DNA from: Xenophilus aerolatus
Lineage (GTDB): Bacteria > Pseudomonadota > Gammaproteobacteria > Burkholderiales > Burkholderiaceae_C
DNA length: 64,000 nucleotides
Reading direction: 5' to 3'
Assembly (NCBI GenBank): GCA_030418545.1
Contig: QAIB01000004.1
Span: 434,001-498,000, forward strand
Of the stretch, positions 8,049 to 16,739 are shown one piece after another. Position 1 is the stretch's first letter; each line of letters opens with the position of its first letter. Both the position numbers and the translations under genes were made by a program. The notes beneath the pieces were generated by a model that saw only the letters and a program-made list of their open reading frames with translations, searched no databases and had not been told where the DNA came from.

Positions 8049-9422
8049 TTATTTGGCGCGCGGCGGCCGTTTCTCGAGCAGCGGTTGCGTCACGCCCTGC
8101 ACGCCCACCAGCCCCAGCACGGTGACCAGCGAGTTCTGCGCGCCCTTCCAGCCGTCCGTCACGTCGATCCACTCGCTCATCGCGTGGAAGCCGCCGGTCT
8201 TGCCGCCGCCACCGATGATGATGGCCGGGATGCCGAGCGACATCGGCACGTTGGCGTCGGTGCTCGCGCCCGACAGCAGCGTCTTGTGGCCGAAGGAAGC
8301 ATTCGCGCGCGTGGCCGCCTCGACGATCACCGAGTCCGGCGGCGTCCTGCCGCCCGGGCGGTCGCCGATGAGCTTGGTGCTCACGCTCAGCGTGTTCACG
8401 TTCCAGCGCTTGTTCTCCTCGACCACCGCCTCGTCGATCGCGGCAAGGATCTTCTTTTCGGTCTCCAGCAGCGGCTCCATCTGGTCGGAGCGGATGTCCA
8501 CCGCCATCTTTGCTTCCGGCGCGATGGTGTTGACCGAGGTGCCGCCGCTCACGGTGCCGACCGTGAATGTGGTCTTCGGGAAGCTCGGCGTCTTCACCTC
8601 GGCGATCTTCGCGATCGCGCGGCCCATGCCGTGGATGGCGCTGGGCACCTGGCCGAAGGCGCCATAGCTGTGGCCGCCCGGGCCCTTGAAAGTCACTTCG
8701 TAGCGGTGGCTGCCGGTGCCCAGGATGAGCACGCTGCCGTCCGGCGCCGGCTCCAGGCCCACCATGCCGTCGATGTCGAGATGGTCGGCAAAGATGCGCT
8801 TCATGCCGCGCAGGTTGCCCAGCTCCTCCTCGCCCACGTTGCCGACGAAGAGCAGATCGCCGACGGTCTGCACCTTGTGGTCGTTGAGCACCTTCAGCCA
8901 CGACAGCAGCACCGCCAGCCCGCGCGTGTCGTCGGAGATGCCGGGCGCGGCGAGCTTGCCGTTGCCCAGGTCCTTCACCTTCACGTCGGTGCCGGCCGGG
9001 AACACCGTGTCCAGGTGGGCCGAGATCAGCAGCTTCGGGCCACTTCCTCCAGGTCCACCGGTGCCCTTGCGCAGGCCGACCACGTTGCCCTCGGCGTCGA
9101 TCTTCGCGTCGGCCAGGCCCAGCGCCTTCATGCGCGCGAGGAAGGCCTCGGCGCGCTTCTGTTCCTTGAAGGGCGGCGCCTCGATCTCGGTGAGCATCCT
9201 CAGGTCCTCGACCGAGCGTTCGTGGTCGGCCTTCACCGCCTCGAGCAGTTGCTGCACCTGCGATGCCGACAGCAGCTGCGTGTAGGCCTGGTCCACCGCC
9301 GGGCGCACCTGCGCGGGCGTGGGCGCGACGGCGCTGAAGGTCTGGGCCTGCGCGGCGCCGGCGGCAAGGACGGCGATCGCGAGGGCCAGGGTGGAGACGA
9401 GGGGGCGCGGCAACGGGTGCAT
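8049..9422 (-). CDS. Secreted M20 family metallopeptidase (glutamate carboxypeptidase type)
   Basis: 457-residue M20 peptidase with an N-terminal Sec signal (LALAIAVLAAGAAQAQ, cleavage near residue 27), so probably periplasmic. Zinc-site motifs are ISAHLDTVFPAG, APGISDDTRGLAVLL, FVGNVGEEELGN and LEPAPDG, with GGPGGHSYG-like dimerisation features (FKGPGGHSYGAFGQ). The catalytic base and bridging Asp are present. It resembles carboxypeptidase G/acetylornithine deacetylase relatives. The start MHPLPRPL at 9422 is preferred because it puts the signal peptide at the N-terminus; the Shine-Dalgarno site is weak. It is divergent from the LysR gene at 9549. Confidence 0.87.
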   Translation of the reverse strand: MHPLPRPLVSTLALAIAVLAAGAAQAQTFSAVAPTPAQVRPAVDQAYTQLLSASQVQQLLEAVKADHERSVEDLRMLTEIEAPPFKEQKRAEAFLARMKALGLADAKIDAEGNVVGLRKGTGGPGGSGPKLLISAHLDTVFPAGTDVKVKDLGNGKLAAPGISDDTRGLAVLLSWLKVLNDHKVQTVGDLLFVGNVGEEELGNLRGMKRIFADHLDIDGMVGLEPAPDGSVLILGTGSHRYEVTFKGPGGHSYGAFGQVPSAIHGMGRAIAKIAEVKTPSFPKTTFTVGTVSGGTSVNTIAPEAKMAVDIRSDQMEPLLETEKKILAAIDEAVVEENKRWNVNTLSVSTKLIGDRPGGRTPPDSVIVEAATRANASFGHKTLLSGASTDANVPMSLGIPAIIIGGGGKTGGFHAMSEWIDVTDGWKGAQNSLVTVLGLVGVQGVTQPLLEKRPPRAK

Positions 9423-9548
9423 ATCGGACTCGGCGATGGAAAGGGTTGGCGGTGCGGGCGCCCGTGCTGGCACGGGCCGCCGCACATTGTTGGGCCGCCC
9501 GCGCCGGCGCGCTCTGCTTTAATCTTCGACGCCGTCAGTTTTTCTTAC

Positions 9549-10526
9549 ATGCGCCGCCACATCCCCACCACCCGCGCCCTGCTCGTGCTCGACGCCGTCG
9601 CCCGCCACCACGGCGTGGGCAAGGCGGCGGAGGAGCTGTGCCTGACGCACAGCGCCGTGAGCCAGCAGCTGCGCCAGCTCGAGGCGCAGCTCGGCGTGCG
9701 GCTGGTGCAGCGCACGGCGCGTGGCTCGGCGCTCACCGACGCGGGCCGCCGCTACCACGCGCAGATCGCCGGCGACCTGCTGCGCCTGGAGAACCACACG
9801 CTGGAGGCGATGGCACAGCGCCCCGACGGCACGCGCCTGCTGGTGGGTGCGGTGCCGGTCTTCGCCGAGCGCTGGCTGGTGCCCCGCCTGCCTGCCTTCG
9901 CCGCGCTGCAGCCGGCCTGCAGCCTGCACCTGCAGGTCTTCCCGACGCAGATCTACATGGAGGAGCCGGCCTTCGACGTGGCGGTGCAGTACGACGACGC
10001 GGCGTGGGCAGGTGCGCAGGCTCGGCCACTGATGGCCGAGCGCTGTGTGGTGGCGAGCGCGCCGGGCTCGCGCTGGCAGCGCGCGGTGGCGCGCGGCGAC
10101 TTCCGCGAGGTGCCGCTGCTGCAGCTGAGCTCGCGGTTGGGCGCGTGGGAGGACTGGTTCGACCAGGCCGGCATCGCGCGCCGGCCGATGCACGCTGCGA
10201 GCGGGCACCGCTTCGACCTGTTCTCGATGCTCGTCGAGGCGGTGCGTGCCGACCTGGGCGTGGGACTGGTGCCGCGCTACTGCGTCGAGCGCGAACTGCG
10301 CGCCGGCGAGCTCGTCCAGGCCCACGGCCATGAAGGCCGCGGCCCACGCGGCTACAGCGTGTTCGTGGCGCCCCACAAGGTCGGCGACGCGCTGGTGGAG
10401 GCTTTTGCGGCCTGGCTGGCGGCGTCGGCCGCGGCCGATCAGGCGGGCAGCGCCAGCAGCCCCACGAGCGCCGCGAGGGCGGCCGTCTCGGCGCGCAGGA
10501 CGCGGGGCCCCAGCGTCACGGCCTGA
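9549..10526 (+). CDS. LysR-family regulator (GcvA type)
   Basis: 325-residue DNA-binding regulator. The winged helix-turn-helix is at residues 5-65 (DAVARHHGVGKAAEELCLTH then SAVSQQLRQLE), followed by a GcvA-like effector domain (GAVPVFAERWLVPRLPAF). It begins MRRHIPTTRALLVLDAV. The last 28 or so residues, rich in Ala/Ser/Arg, lie antisense to the end of rsmE, so the natural end was probably near residue 298 and the frame has run on past a lost stop. It is divergent from the secreted M20 peptidase at 9422 and could regulate it. Confidence 0.86.
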   Translation: MRRHIPTTRALLVLDAVARHHGVGKAAEELCLTHSAVSQQLRQLEAQLGVRLVQRTARGSALTDAGRRYHAQIAGDLLRLENHTLEAMAQRPDGTRLLVGAVPVFAERWLVPRLPAFAALQPACSLHLQVFPTQIYMEEPAFDVAVQYDDAAWAGAQARPLMAERCVVASAPGSRWQRAVARGDFREVPLLQLSSRLGAWEDWFDQAGIARRPMHAASGHRFDLFSMLVEAVRADLGVGLVPRYCVERELRAGELVQAHGHEGRGPRGYSVFVAPHKVGDALVEAFAAWLAASAAADQAGSASSPTSAARAAVSARRTRGPSVTA

Positions 10527-11164
10527 AAGCCGCGCGCGCGTGCGGCCGCTTCTTCCTGCGCGTTGAGCCCGCCTTCGGGGCCGCTCAACACGGTGATGCC
10601 GGCGGCGCCTGCGGCCGTGCTGTCGCGCAGTGCCCTGGCGTCCGGCGCGAAGGCCAGCAGCAGCCGCGCGTCGTCTGCGTCCGGCAGCGCGGCCATCCAG
10701 GCGTCGAAAGCCAGGGGCGCATGCACCGGCGGCACGCGGTTGCGGCCGCACTGTTCGCAGGCGGCAATGGCCACCGCCTGCCAGTGGGCGCGCTTCTTCT
10801 CGGCCCGTTCGCCGGCCAGGCGCAGCACGCCATGGGCCGTCACCAGGGGCTGGATGCTGGCCGCGCCCAGCTCGGCGGCCTTCTCGACCAGCCAGTCCAT
10901 GCGTTCGTTGGCCGGCATGCCGACCGCCAGGTGCACGGCGATCGGCGCCTCGCGCTCCACCGGGTCGTGGGCACCGACCTGCACCTGCACGTCGCTGCGG
11001 CCCATGCGCTCGACGGTGGCGGCGTATTCGCCGCCGCGGCCGTCGAAGAGCGTCAAGGCGTCGCCCGGCTGCAGGCGCAGCACCTGCACATGGCGCGCGG
11101 CGCCCGCCGGCAAGGCCAGCGACTGGCCGGGGCTCAAGGCGTCGGGGCAATGGATGCGCGGCAT
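10439..11164 (-). CDS. rsmE: 16S rRNA (uracil1498-N3)-methyltransferase
   Basis: 241-residue SPOUT-class methyltransferase that modifies U1498 of 16S rRNA. It begins MPRIHCPDALSPG, has a PUA-like N-terminal domain, the conserved ERMDWLVEKAAELGA near residue 87, CEQCGRN near residue 137 and the knot/SAM motifs LSGPEGGL and TLGPRVLRAETA at the C-terminus. The length is normal. Its 3' end overlaps the LysR gene by 88 bp on the opposite strand. A dispersed repeat sits just upstream of its start. Confidence 0.95.
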   Translation of the reverse strand: MPRIHCPDALSPGQSLALPAGAARHVQVLRLQPGDALTLFDGRGGEYAATVERMGRSDVQVQVGAHDPVEREAPIAVHLAVGMPANERMDWLVEKAAELGAASIQPLVTAHGVLRLAGERAEKKRAHWQAVAIAACEQCGRNRVPPVHAPLAFDAWMAALPDADDARLLLAFAPDARALRDSTAAGAAGITVLSGPEGGLNAQEEAAARARGFQAVTLGPRVLRAETAALAALVGLLALPA

Positions 11165-11167
11165 AGA

Positions 11168-11220
11168 TGCTATGAAATCGATGGCTGGCGACGCAAGCAG
11201 GACGGGCGCTGCAGGCCGAT
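11168..11220. repeat. Dispersed GGCCTGCAGCGCCCG repeat, copy B
   Basis: Reverse orientation: TGCTATGAAATCGAT at one end, then GGACGGGCGCTGCAGGCCGAT. It lies in the 69-bp gap between rsmE and the upstream sugar kinase gene, within their likely common minus-strand transcript. Confidence 0.75.
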
Positions 11221-11233
11221 CGGGCTTGCAGGT

Positions 11234-12475
11234 TCACATCCGGCCGAAGGCGTAGCCGGTTGCGGCCTCGGTGCCCTCGACCTGGTCGATCAGGCGCAGC
11301 AGCGGCGTCAGCTCGCGGTAGCGGCTGGCGGTGGCGCGGATGTAGGCGATGAAGCGCGGCGTGTCGGCGAGGTACTTGGGCTTGCCGTCGCGCAAGGTCA
11401 GGCGGGCGAAGATGCCCGCGACCTTCAGGTGCCGCTGCAGGCCCATCCACTCCACGGCGCGGTAGAAGTCACCGAAGTCCTCGTCGACCGGCAGCCCGGC
11501 CTTGCGCGCCGCCTGCCAGTAGCGCACCGTGATGTCGATGACGAAGTCCTCGTCCCAGCTCAGGAAGGCATCGCGCATCAGGCTGGCGATGTCGTAGGTG
11601 ATGGGACCGTAGACCGCGTCCTGAAAATCCAGCACAGCCAGGGGCATGGCCCCCACGCTCCCCGCTTCGCGAGGTTCGCTGCCCCGAGCCGGGGAAGGGG
11701 CTCCGGCGTCGCGGAGTCCGGGGGCGCTCGCCGCCTTGGGGCGGCCCGGCGGCGGCTCGGGCGCGTCCCAGACCATGAGGTTGCGCGGCATGAAGTCGCG
11801 GTGCACGTACACCGGCGCGGCGCGCAGGTTGTCCTGCACGATCAGCGCGAAGGTCTTGTCCAGGGTCTCCTTGAGCCTGCCTTCGACCGCGACGCCGCGG
11901 TGCTTCGCCAGGTACCAGTCGGGAAAGAGCTGCAACTCGCGCTGCAGCAGCGCGGCGTCGTAGGGCGGCAGCACGCCGGGCCTGGAGGCGAGCTGCCAGC
12001 GGATCAGCGCGTCGATGGCCTGCTCGTAGCGCGGCCGGTTGGCCTCGGCATGGTCGCGGTCGATGCGGTCCAGCATCGTCTGATGGCCCAGGTCGTCGAG
12101 CAGCATGAAGCCCTGGGGCTCGTCCCAGGCGAGCACCTCGGGCGCGGTCACGCCCGCCTCGCGCATCAGCGCCGCCACCTTCACGAAGGGTCGGCTGTCC
12201 TCCTTGTCGGGCGGCGCGTCCATCACGATGCGCGCCAAGCCCGGCGTGGCGGTGTCGACGCGCAGGTAGCGGCGGAAGCTGGCGTCGGCCGAGGCCAGCC
12301 GCACGGTGTCGGGCCGCAGCCCCTGGGCGGGCGCGATCGCCTCGATCCAGCGGGCGAAGGCTTCGGCGCGGGCCGGATCGGCCCAGGCGACGGGTGCGGC
12401 GGGAGTAGACGCCGGCGGCACACCCGGCAGGCTCGGTCGTTCCGGGCCGGCGGCCGGGGGCAAAGGGGCTGTCAT
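11234..12475 (-). CDS. amgK: AmgK-like sugar kinase (aminoglycoside phosphotransferase fold) with in-frame insertion
   Basis: 413-residue kinase of the APH fold. In Pseudomonas, AmgK phosphorylates N-acetylmuramate/N-acetylglucosamine at the anomeric position for cell-wall recycling, with amgK-murU next to lptD; here too it is divergent from lptD. Motifs: RIVMDAPP (nucleotide lysine region replaced as in the family), VYVHRDFMPRNLMVWD catalytic loop near residue 228 and AVLDFQDAVYGP (metal aspartate) near residue 283. Between these two motifs, normally a few residues apart, is an extra stretch of about 40 residues rich in Pro/Ala/Gly, encoded by repeat-like DNA at 11646-11765. Whether the enzyme tolerates this loop is unknown. 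murU lies 26 kb away. Confidence 0.78.
   Translation of the reverse strand: MTAPLPPAAGPERPSLPGVPPASTPAAPVAWADPARAEAFARWIEAIAPAQGLRPDTVRLASADASFRRYLRVDTATPGLARIVMDAPPDKEDSRPFVKVAALMREAGVTAPEVLAWDEPQGFMLLDDLGHQTMLDRIDRDHAEANRPRYEQAIDALIRWQLASRPGVLPPYDAALLQRELQLFPDWYLAKHRGVAVEGRLKETLDKTFALIVQDNLRAAPVYVHRDFMPRNLMVWDAPEPPPGRPKAASAPGLRDAGAPSPARGSEPREAGSVGAMPLAVLDFQDAVYGPITYDIASLMRDAFLSWDEDFVIDITVRYWQAARKAGLPVDEDFGDFYRAVEWMGLQRHLKVAGIFARLTLRDGKPKYLADTPRFIAYIRATASRYRELTPLLRLIDQVEGTEAATGYAFGRM
11646..11765. repeat. Repeat-like insert within the sugar kinase gene
   Basis: GC-rich segment with runs such as CCCCGCTTCGCGAGG, CCCCGAGCCGGGGAAGGGG and CCTTGGGGCGGCCCGGCGG, typical of intergenic repeats in this lineage rather than kinase coding sequence. 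It reads in frame and adds about 40 residues between the catalytic loop and the DFQ motif. Confidence 0.6.
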
Positions 12476-12618
12476 GGATAATCTCGATTCTACAAATCCG
12501 CCCTGCGCTGCAGGCTTGCGGCCGCTGGCGGAGCCCGCAGTGCCCGGCCCCGGACACCGCGCGTCGCGCAGGGCCGGCCCGCGTGGCCCCTTCGACCCAA
12601 GTTTGCCGTTCCGTACCG

Positions 12619-15111
12619 ATGCCTGATCCGAACCGAGCGCCCCGGCCGCGGTGCCTGCCGCCGCTGCCTCTGGCGCTGCTGACGCTCGCCGTGCTGCATG
12701 CGCACGGCGCCTGGGCCCAGGCGGGCGGCGAGCCGGACGCACCGCTGGTGCTCAAGCGCACGCCGATGCTGGCCGAAACCATTCCGCCGGCCGAGCGCGG
12801 CCAGCGCCCCAGCATCGTCGAGGGCGACCGCGTGTCCGGCCGTCCCGACCTGGAGACCATCGTCGAAGGCAACGCGTCGCTGCGTCGCGGCGACACCGTG
12901 ATCCACGCTGACCGGCTGGAGTACTACCAGCCCGACGACCTCGCCAAGGCCACCGGCAACGTGCGGGTGAACCAGGCCGGGAACGTCTACGAGGGCCCGC
13001 AGCTCGAACTGAAGGTCGAGACCTTCGAGGGCTTCTTCAACAACGTGCGCTACAAGCTGCTGGCCACCGGCGCCCATGGCGAAGCCGAACGCGTCGATTT
13101 CGTCGATGCCGACCGCGCCATCGCACGCCGCGCCACCTACACCACCTGCCGCCGCGAGGACTACCCGGGCTGGATGCCGGCGTGGTTCCTGAGCGCCGCC
13201 AACCTGCGCACCGACAACGAAGAGAACGTCGGCACGGCCGAGAACGTCAAGCTCACCTTCATGGGCGTGAGCACGCCGCCGATCCCGAGCGTGAGCTTCC
13301 CGCTGAACAACGAGCGCAAGAGCGGCTTCCTGCCGCCGACGATCGGCATGGACAGCGTGAACGGCCTCGAACTCGCGCTGCCCTACTACTGGAACATCGC
13401 GCCCAACCGCGACGCCACGTTCACGCCCACGGTGATGAGCAAGCGCGGCATCAACGTCGCCAACGAGTTCCGCTTCCTCGAGAAGGACTACAGCGGCGAG
13501 GTGCGGCTGGACTACATGCCCGACGACCAGTTGCGCAACCGCGATCGCTGGGGGCTCTGGGGCAAATACCGGCAGAAATTCGACACCAGCAAGATCGGCC
13601 TCGATTCGCTGAACCTCAACCTCGAAGCCAACCGCGTCAGCGACGACGACTACTGGCGCGACTTCAACCGCACGCCCTCGCTCATCACGCGCCTGCTGCC
13701 GATCGACGGCTCGCTGAACTGGGGCAAGGGCGACTGGAGCGGTCAGGTGCGCGCGCTGTCGTACCAGACGCTGCAGTACTCGGCGTCGCCGATCGTGCCG
13801 CCGTACGACCGGCTGCCGCAGCTCACGGCCAACTACGCGAAGTACGACTGGAACGGCCTCGACTTCTCGCTGAACACCGACTTCACGCGTTTTCGCGCCC
13901 GCACGGCAGAACAGGGCCAGCCCAACGGCGACCGCGCCTACGCGCTCGCGAGCCTGAGCCGGCCCTTCACGACGCCGGGTGCGTACATCACGCCCAAGGT
14001 GCAGCTGCATGCCACCAGCTATCAGCTGGATGGTCAGATGTCCGACGGCCGCACCTCGGCCACCCGCACCGTGCCGACCTTCAGCCTCGACAGCGGCATG
14101 ACCTTCGAGCGCGACGTGAACCTGTTCGGCAAGGCCTTCCGCCAGACGCTGGAGCCGCGTGCCTTCTACGTCTACACGCCCTACCGCGACCAGAGCCGGC
14201 TGCCGGTGTACGACACGGCGGCCAACGACTTCAGCTTCGCCACGCTGTTCACCGAGAACGAGTTCTCGGGCAACGACCGGATCTCCTCGACCAATGCGCT
14301 CACGCTGGGCTTGACGTCGCGCCTGCTCGATCCGGACAGCGGTGCCGAACTGGCGCGCTTCGGCATCGCGCAGCGGCGGCGCTTCTCCGACCAGCGCGTG
14401 ACCATGCCGACGCTGACCAACGTGGTCGACGGGACGACCCTCACCACGGCGGGCACCCTGCCCGTGACCGATCGCTCCAGCGACCTGATGCTGGGCGCGC
14501 AGATCAATCTCAGCCCCAAGTGGAGCCTGGACACGACGGTCCAGTACAACCCCGACGACCGGCGCTCCAACCGCAGCACCGTCACGGCGCGCTACACGCC
14601 CGGGCCCTATCGCACGCTGAGCGTGTCGTACCGCTACCAGGCCGATCGCATCTCGCCCAACGGGGCGGGCAACGAGTCGATCGACCTGGGCTGGCAGTGG
14701 CCCCTGAACGACCTGTGGGGCGACAAGGGCAAGGACCTCGGCCCGGGCCGTGGCCAGGGCGGCGGCCGCTGGTATGCCGTGGGCCGGCTCAACTACAGCC
14801 TGCGCGACAAGCCTTCGTCATTCAACAGCCTTGGCCGTCCGGTGTACGCCAGCGCCGGCGACCGGCCGGGCGTGACCGATGCGATCATCGGCTTCGAATA
14901 CGACGGCTGCTGCTACATCGGCCGCGTCGTGCTGGAGAAGACCAGCACCGGCCTGGCCACCTCGACCAAGCGGATCATGTTCCAGCTGGAATTCCTGGGC
15001 TTCTCCAGCCTGGGCTCCAGCCCCATGCAGACCCTGCAGCTCAACGTGCCGCGCTACCAGCCGCTGCGCTCGCCCATCCCGGCACCGAGCCGCTTCACCA
15101 ACTACGACTGA
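12619..15111 (+). CDS. lptD: LPS-assembly outer-membrane protein LptD
   Basis: 830-residue outer-membrane beta-barrel that inserts lipopolysaccharide into the outer leaflet with LptE. A Sec signal covers residues 1-34 (LALLTLAVLHAHGAWAQ). An LptA-like jellyroll domain follows (VIHADRLEYYQPDDLAKATG), then the barrel, which begins about residue 235. Disulfide cysteines are visible near residue 177 (YTTCRRED) and as the Cys pair in YDGCCYIGR near residue 763. The N-terminal cysteine directly after the signal, found in E. coli, is absent. The start at 12619 gives MPDPNRAPRP and the signal peptide. It is followed by surA after 24 bp. Confidence 0.95.
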   Translation: MPDPNRAPRPRCLPPLPLALLTLAVLHAHGAWAQAGGEPDAPLVLKRTPMLAETIPPAERGQRPSIVEGDRVSGRPDLETIVEGNASLRRGDTVIHADRLEYYQPDDLAKATGNVRVNQAGNVYEGPQLELKVETFEGFFNNVRYKLLATGAHGEAERVDFVDADRAIARRATYTTCRREDYPGWMPAWFLSAANLRTDNEENVGTAENVKLTFMGVSTPPIPSVSFPLNNERKSGFLPPTIGMDSVNGLELALPYYWNIAPNRDATFTPTVMSKRGINVANEFRFLEKDYSGEVRLDYMPDDQLRNRDRWGLWGKYRQKFDTSKIGLDSLNLNLEANRVSDDDYWRDFNRTPSLITRLLPIDGSLNWGKGDWSGQVRALSYQTLQYSASPIVPPYDRLPQLTANYAKYDWNGLDFSLNTDFTRFRARTAEQGQPNGDRAYALASLSRPFTTPGAYITPKVQLHATSYQLDGQMSDGRTSATRTVPTFSLDSGMTFERDVNLFGKAFRQTLEPRAFYVYTPYRDQSRLPVYDTAANDFSFATLFTENEFSGNDRISSTNALTLGLTSRLLDPDSGAELARFGIAQRRRFSDQRVTMPTLTNVVDGTTLTTAGTLPVTDRSSDLMLGAQINLSPKWSLDTTVQYNPDDRRSNRSTVTARYTPGPYRTLSVSYRYQADRISPNGAGNESIDLGWQWPLNDLWGDKGKDLGPGRGQGGGRWYAVGRLNYSLRDKPSSFNSLGRPVYASAGDRPGVTDAIIGFEYDGCCYIGRVVLEKTSTGLATSTKRIMFQLEFLGFSSLGSSPMQTLQLNVPRYQPLRSPIPAPSRFTNYD

Positions 15112-15135
15112 GTTCGCCCGAGCAAGGACATCGCC

Positions 15136-16569
15136 ATGAACTTCCTGCGTTCCACCCTCGCGCTGGCCTGCGCGGCCGCGCTGGCGACCACCGCCGTGGC
15201 CCAGACCCAGCGCGCGCAGCAGCAGCGCACGCAGCGGCCGATGGGCATCACCGACATCATGCGGGCCGGGCCCGCGGTCGCGGTGCCGCCCGCCAATGCC
15301 CGGCCGCCGGCCGCCCCGCAGGCCCAGCGCGCCGCGGAATTCATCGTGGCGCTGGTCAATTCGGAGCCCATCACCAACACCGAGGTGCAAAAGCGCATCG
15401 ACCGCGTGTTGCAGGACGGCGGGCCCGAGATCGAGCGCATGCCGCGCGCCCAGCTCGCCAAGCAAGTGCTCGAGCAGCTCATCTCCGAGAAGGCGCAGCT
15501 GCAGCTGGCCAAGGAACAGGGCGTGCGCGTCGACGACACGGCGGTCGACCAGGGCGTGGCCGTCGTGGCGCGGCAGAACAACCTGAGCGTTGCCGAGCTG
15601 CAGCAGCGCATTGCCCAGGCGGGCCTCTCGCGCGAGGAGTTCCGCACCAACGTGCGCAACCAGCTGCTGCTCACCCGATTGCGCGAGCGCGAACTCGAGT
15701 CCAAGGTTAAGGTCACCGACGCCGAGGTCGACCAGTTCCTGCGCGACCAGCGCGGCGGCGCCAACGCTCCCGGCGCCCAGGACATCAACCTGGCCCAGGT
15801 GCTGGTGACCGTGCCCGAGAACGCCAGTGCCTCGCAGGTGGCGGCACTGCAGCAGCGCGCACAGGACATCGCCCGCCGTGCGCGGGCCGGTGAGGATTTC
15901 GCCAAGCTCGCGGCCGAAGCATCGGACGCTCCCGACGCGCGCAGCAGCGGCGGTGCACTGGGCCTGCGCAATGCCGACCGCTACCCGCCGCTGTTCGTCG
16001 AGAGCACGCAGTCGACCCCCGTGGGCGGCATCGCCGGCCCGGTGCGCTCGGGCGCCGGCTTCCACGTGATCAAGGTGCTGGCGCGCGAGCGCGCGAGCGC
16101 CGGTGCCGACGGCGTGGTGACGCAGACCCAGGTGCGCCACATCCTCATCCGTCCGGACGCCAACCGCACGCCCGAACAGGTCGTGGCCCTGCTCAACGAC
16201 TACAAGCGTCGCATCCAGAGCGGCACCGCGGACTTCGCCACGCTGGCGCGCGACCAGTCGCAGGACACCGGCAGTGCCCGCAATGGCGGCGAGCTGGGCT
16301 GGACGGTGCCGGGCACCTTCGTGCCCGAGTTCGAGGACGCGATGAGCCGCCTGCAGCCGGGCCAGATCAGCGAACCGATCAGCACCCGCTTCGGCGTGCA
16401 CCTGATCCAGGTCGAAGGCCGGCGCGACGCCAGGCTCAACCCCGAGGAACTGCGCACCGCCGCACGCAACGCGCTGCGCGACAAGAAGATGGACGACGCC
16501 TACGAGGCCTGGGCGCAGGAAGTGCGCAACCGCGCCTACGTCGAGCTGCGCGAGCCGCCGCAGTCCTGA
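15136..16569 (+). CDS. surA: Periplasmic chaperone/peptidyl-prolyl isomerase SurA
   Basis: 477-residue periplasmic chaperone that escorts outer-membrane proteins including LptD. A signal peptide (residues 1-22, ending TTAVAQ) is followed by a SurA N-domain (FIVALVNSEPITNTEVQKRI) and two parvulin domains, roughly residues 215-315 (NLAQVLVTVPENAS ... GFHVIKVL) and 330-430 (VRHILIRPDANRTP ... FGVHLIQVEGRR). The start ATG at 15136 follows AGCAAGGA. It is translated as an operon with lptD. The next gene in many proteobacteria, pdxA, is missing downstream. Confidence 0.94.
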   Translation: MNFLRSTLALACAAALATTAVAQTQRAQQQRTQRPMGITDIMRAGPAVAVPPANARPPAAPQAQRAAEFIVALVNSEPITNTEVQKRIDRVLQDGGPEIERMPRAQLAKQVLEQLISEKAQLQLAKEQGVRVDDTAVDQGVAVVARQNNLSVAELQQRIAQAGLSREEFRTNVRNQLLLTRLRERELESKVKVTDAEVDQFLRDQRGGANAPGAQDINLAQVLVTVPENASASQVAALQQRAQDIARRARAGEDFAKLAAEASDAPDARSSGGALGLRNADRYPPLFVESTQSTPVGGIAGPVRSGAGFHVIKVLARERASAGADGVVTQTQVRHILIRPDANRTPEQVVALLNDYKRRIQSGTADFATLARDQSQDTGSARNGGELGWTVPGTFVPEFEDAMSRLQPGQISEPISTRFGVHLIQVEGRRDARLNPEELRTAARNALRDKKMDDAYEAWAQEVRNRAYVELREPPQS

Positions 16570-16571
16570 GA

Positions 16572-16726
16572 ACGTGTGAAAGAGTCCGACATGCCCGCTC
16601 ATCACGCCAAAGCACGCCCACTCCGCGTTGCAAATGCTCGCCATGGCCCGGGCCATGGCTGCGCTTGGCGCCTTGATTGGCCGCGTTTCGGCGCGCTGCT
16701 CGGCCACGCCGGATTCATTCACACGT
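16572..16726. repeat. 155-bp imperfect palindrome between surA and rsmA
   Basis: Ends: ACGTGTGAAAGAGTCCG (16572-16588) pairs with 16710-16726 with two mismatches. Centre: CCATGGCCCGGGCCATGG (16641-16658) is a perfect 18-bp palindrome whose midpoint coincides with the midpoint of the element. The arms between match at roughly two thirds of positions. It fills the intergenic gap and looks like a small mobile or structured element. Confidence 0.7.
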
Positions 16727-16739
16727 CCTGATCGCGCAC

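Noticed and set aside
7533-9548. Very long plus-strand open frame upstream of the LysR start
   Set aside because: It is antisense to the YidB-like and M20 peptidase genes, and its composition (Arg, His, Ala, Gln) is that of a GC-rich shadow frame; only the part from 9549 is a real protein.
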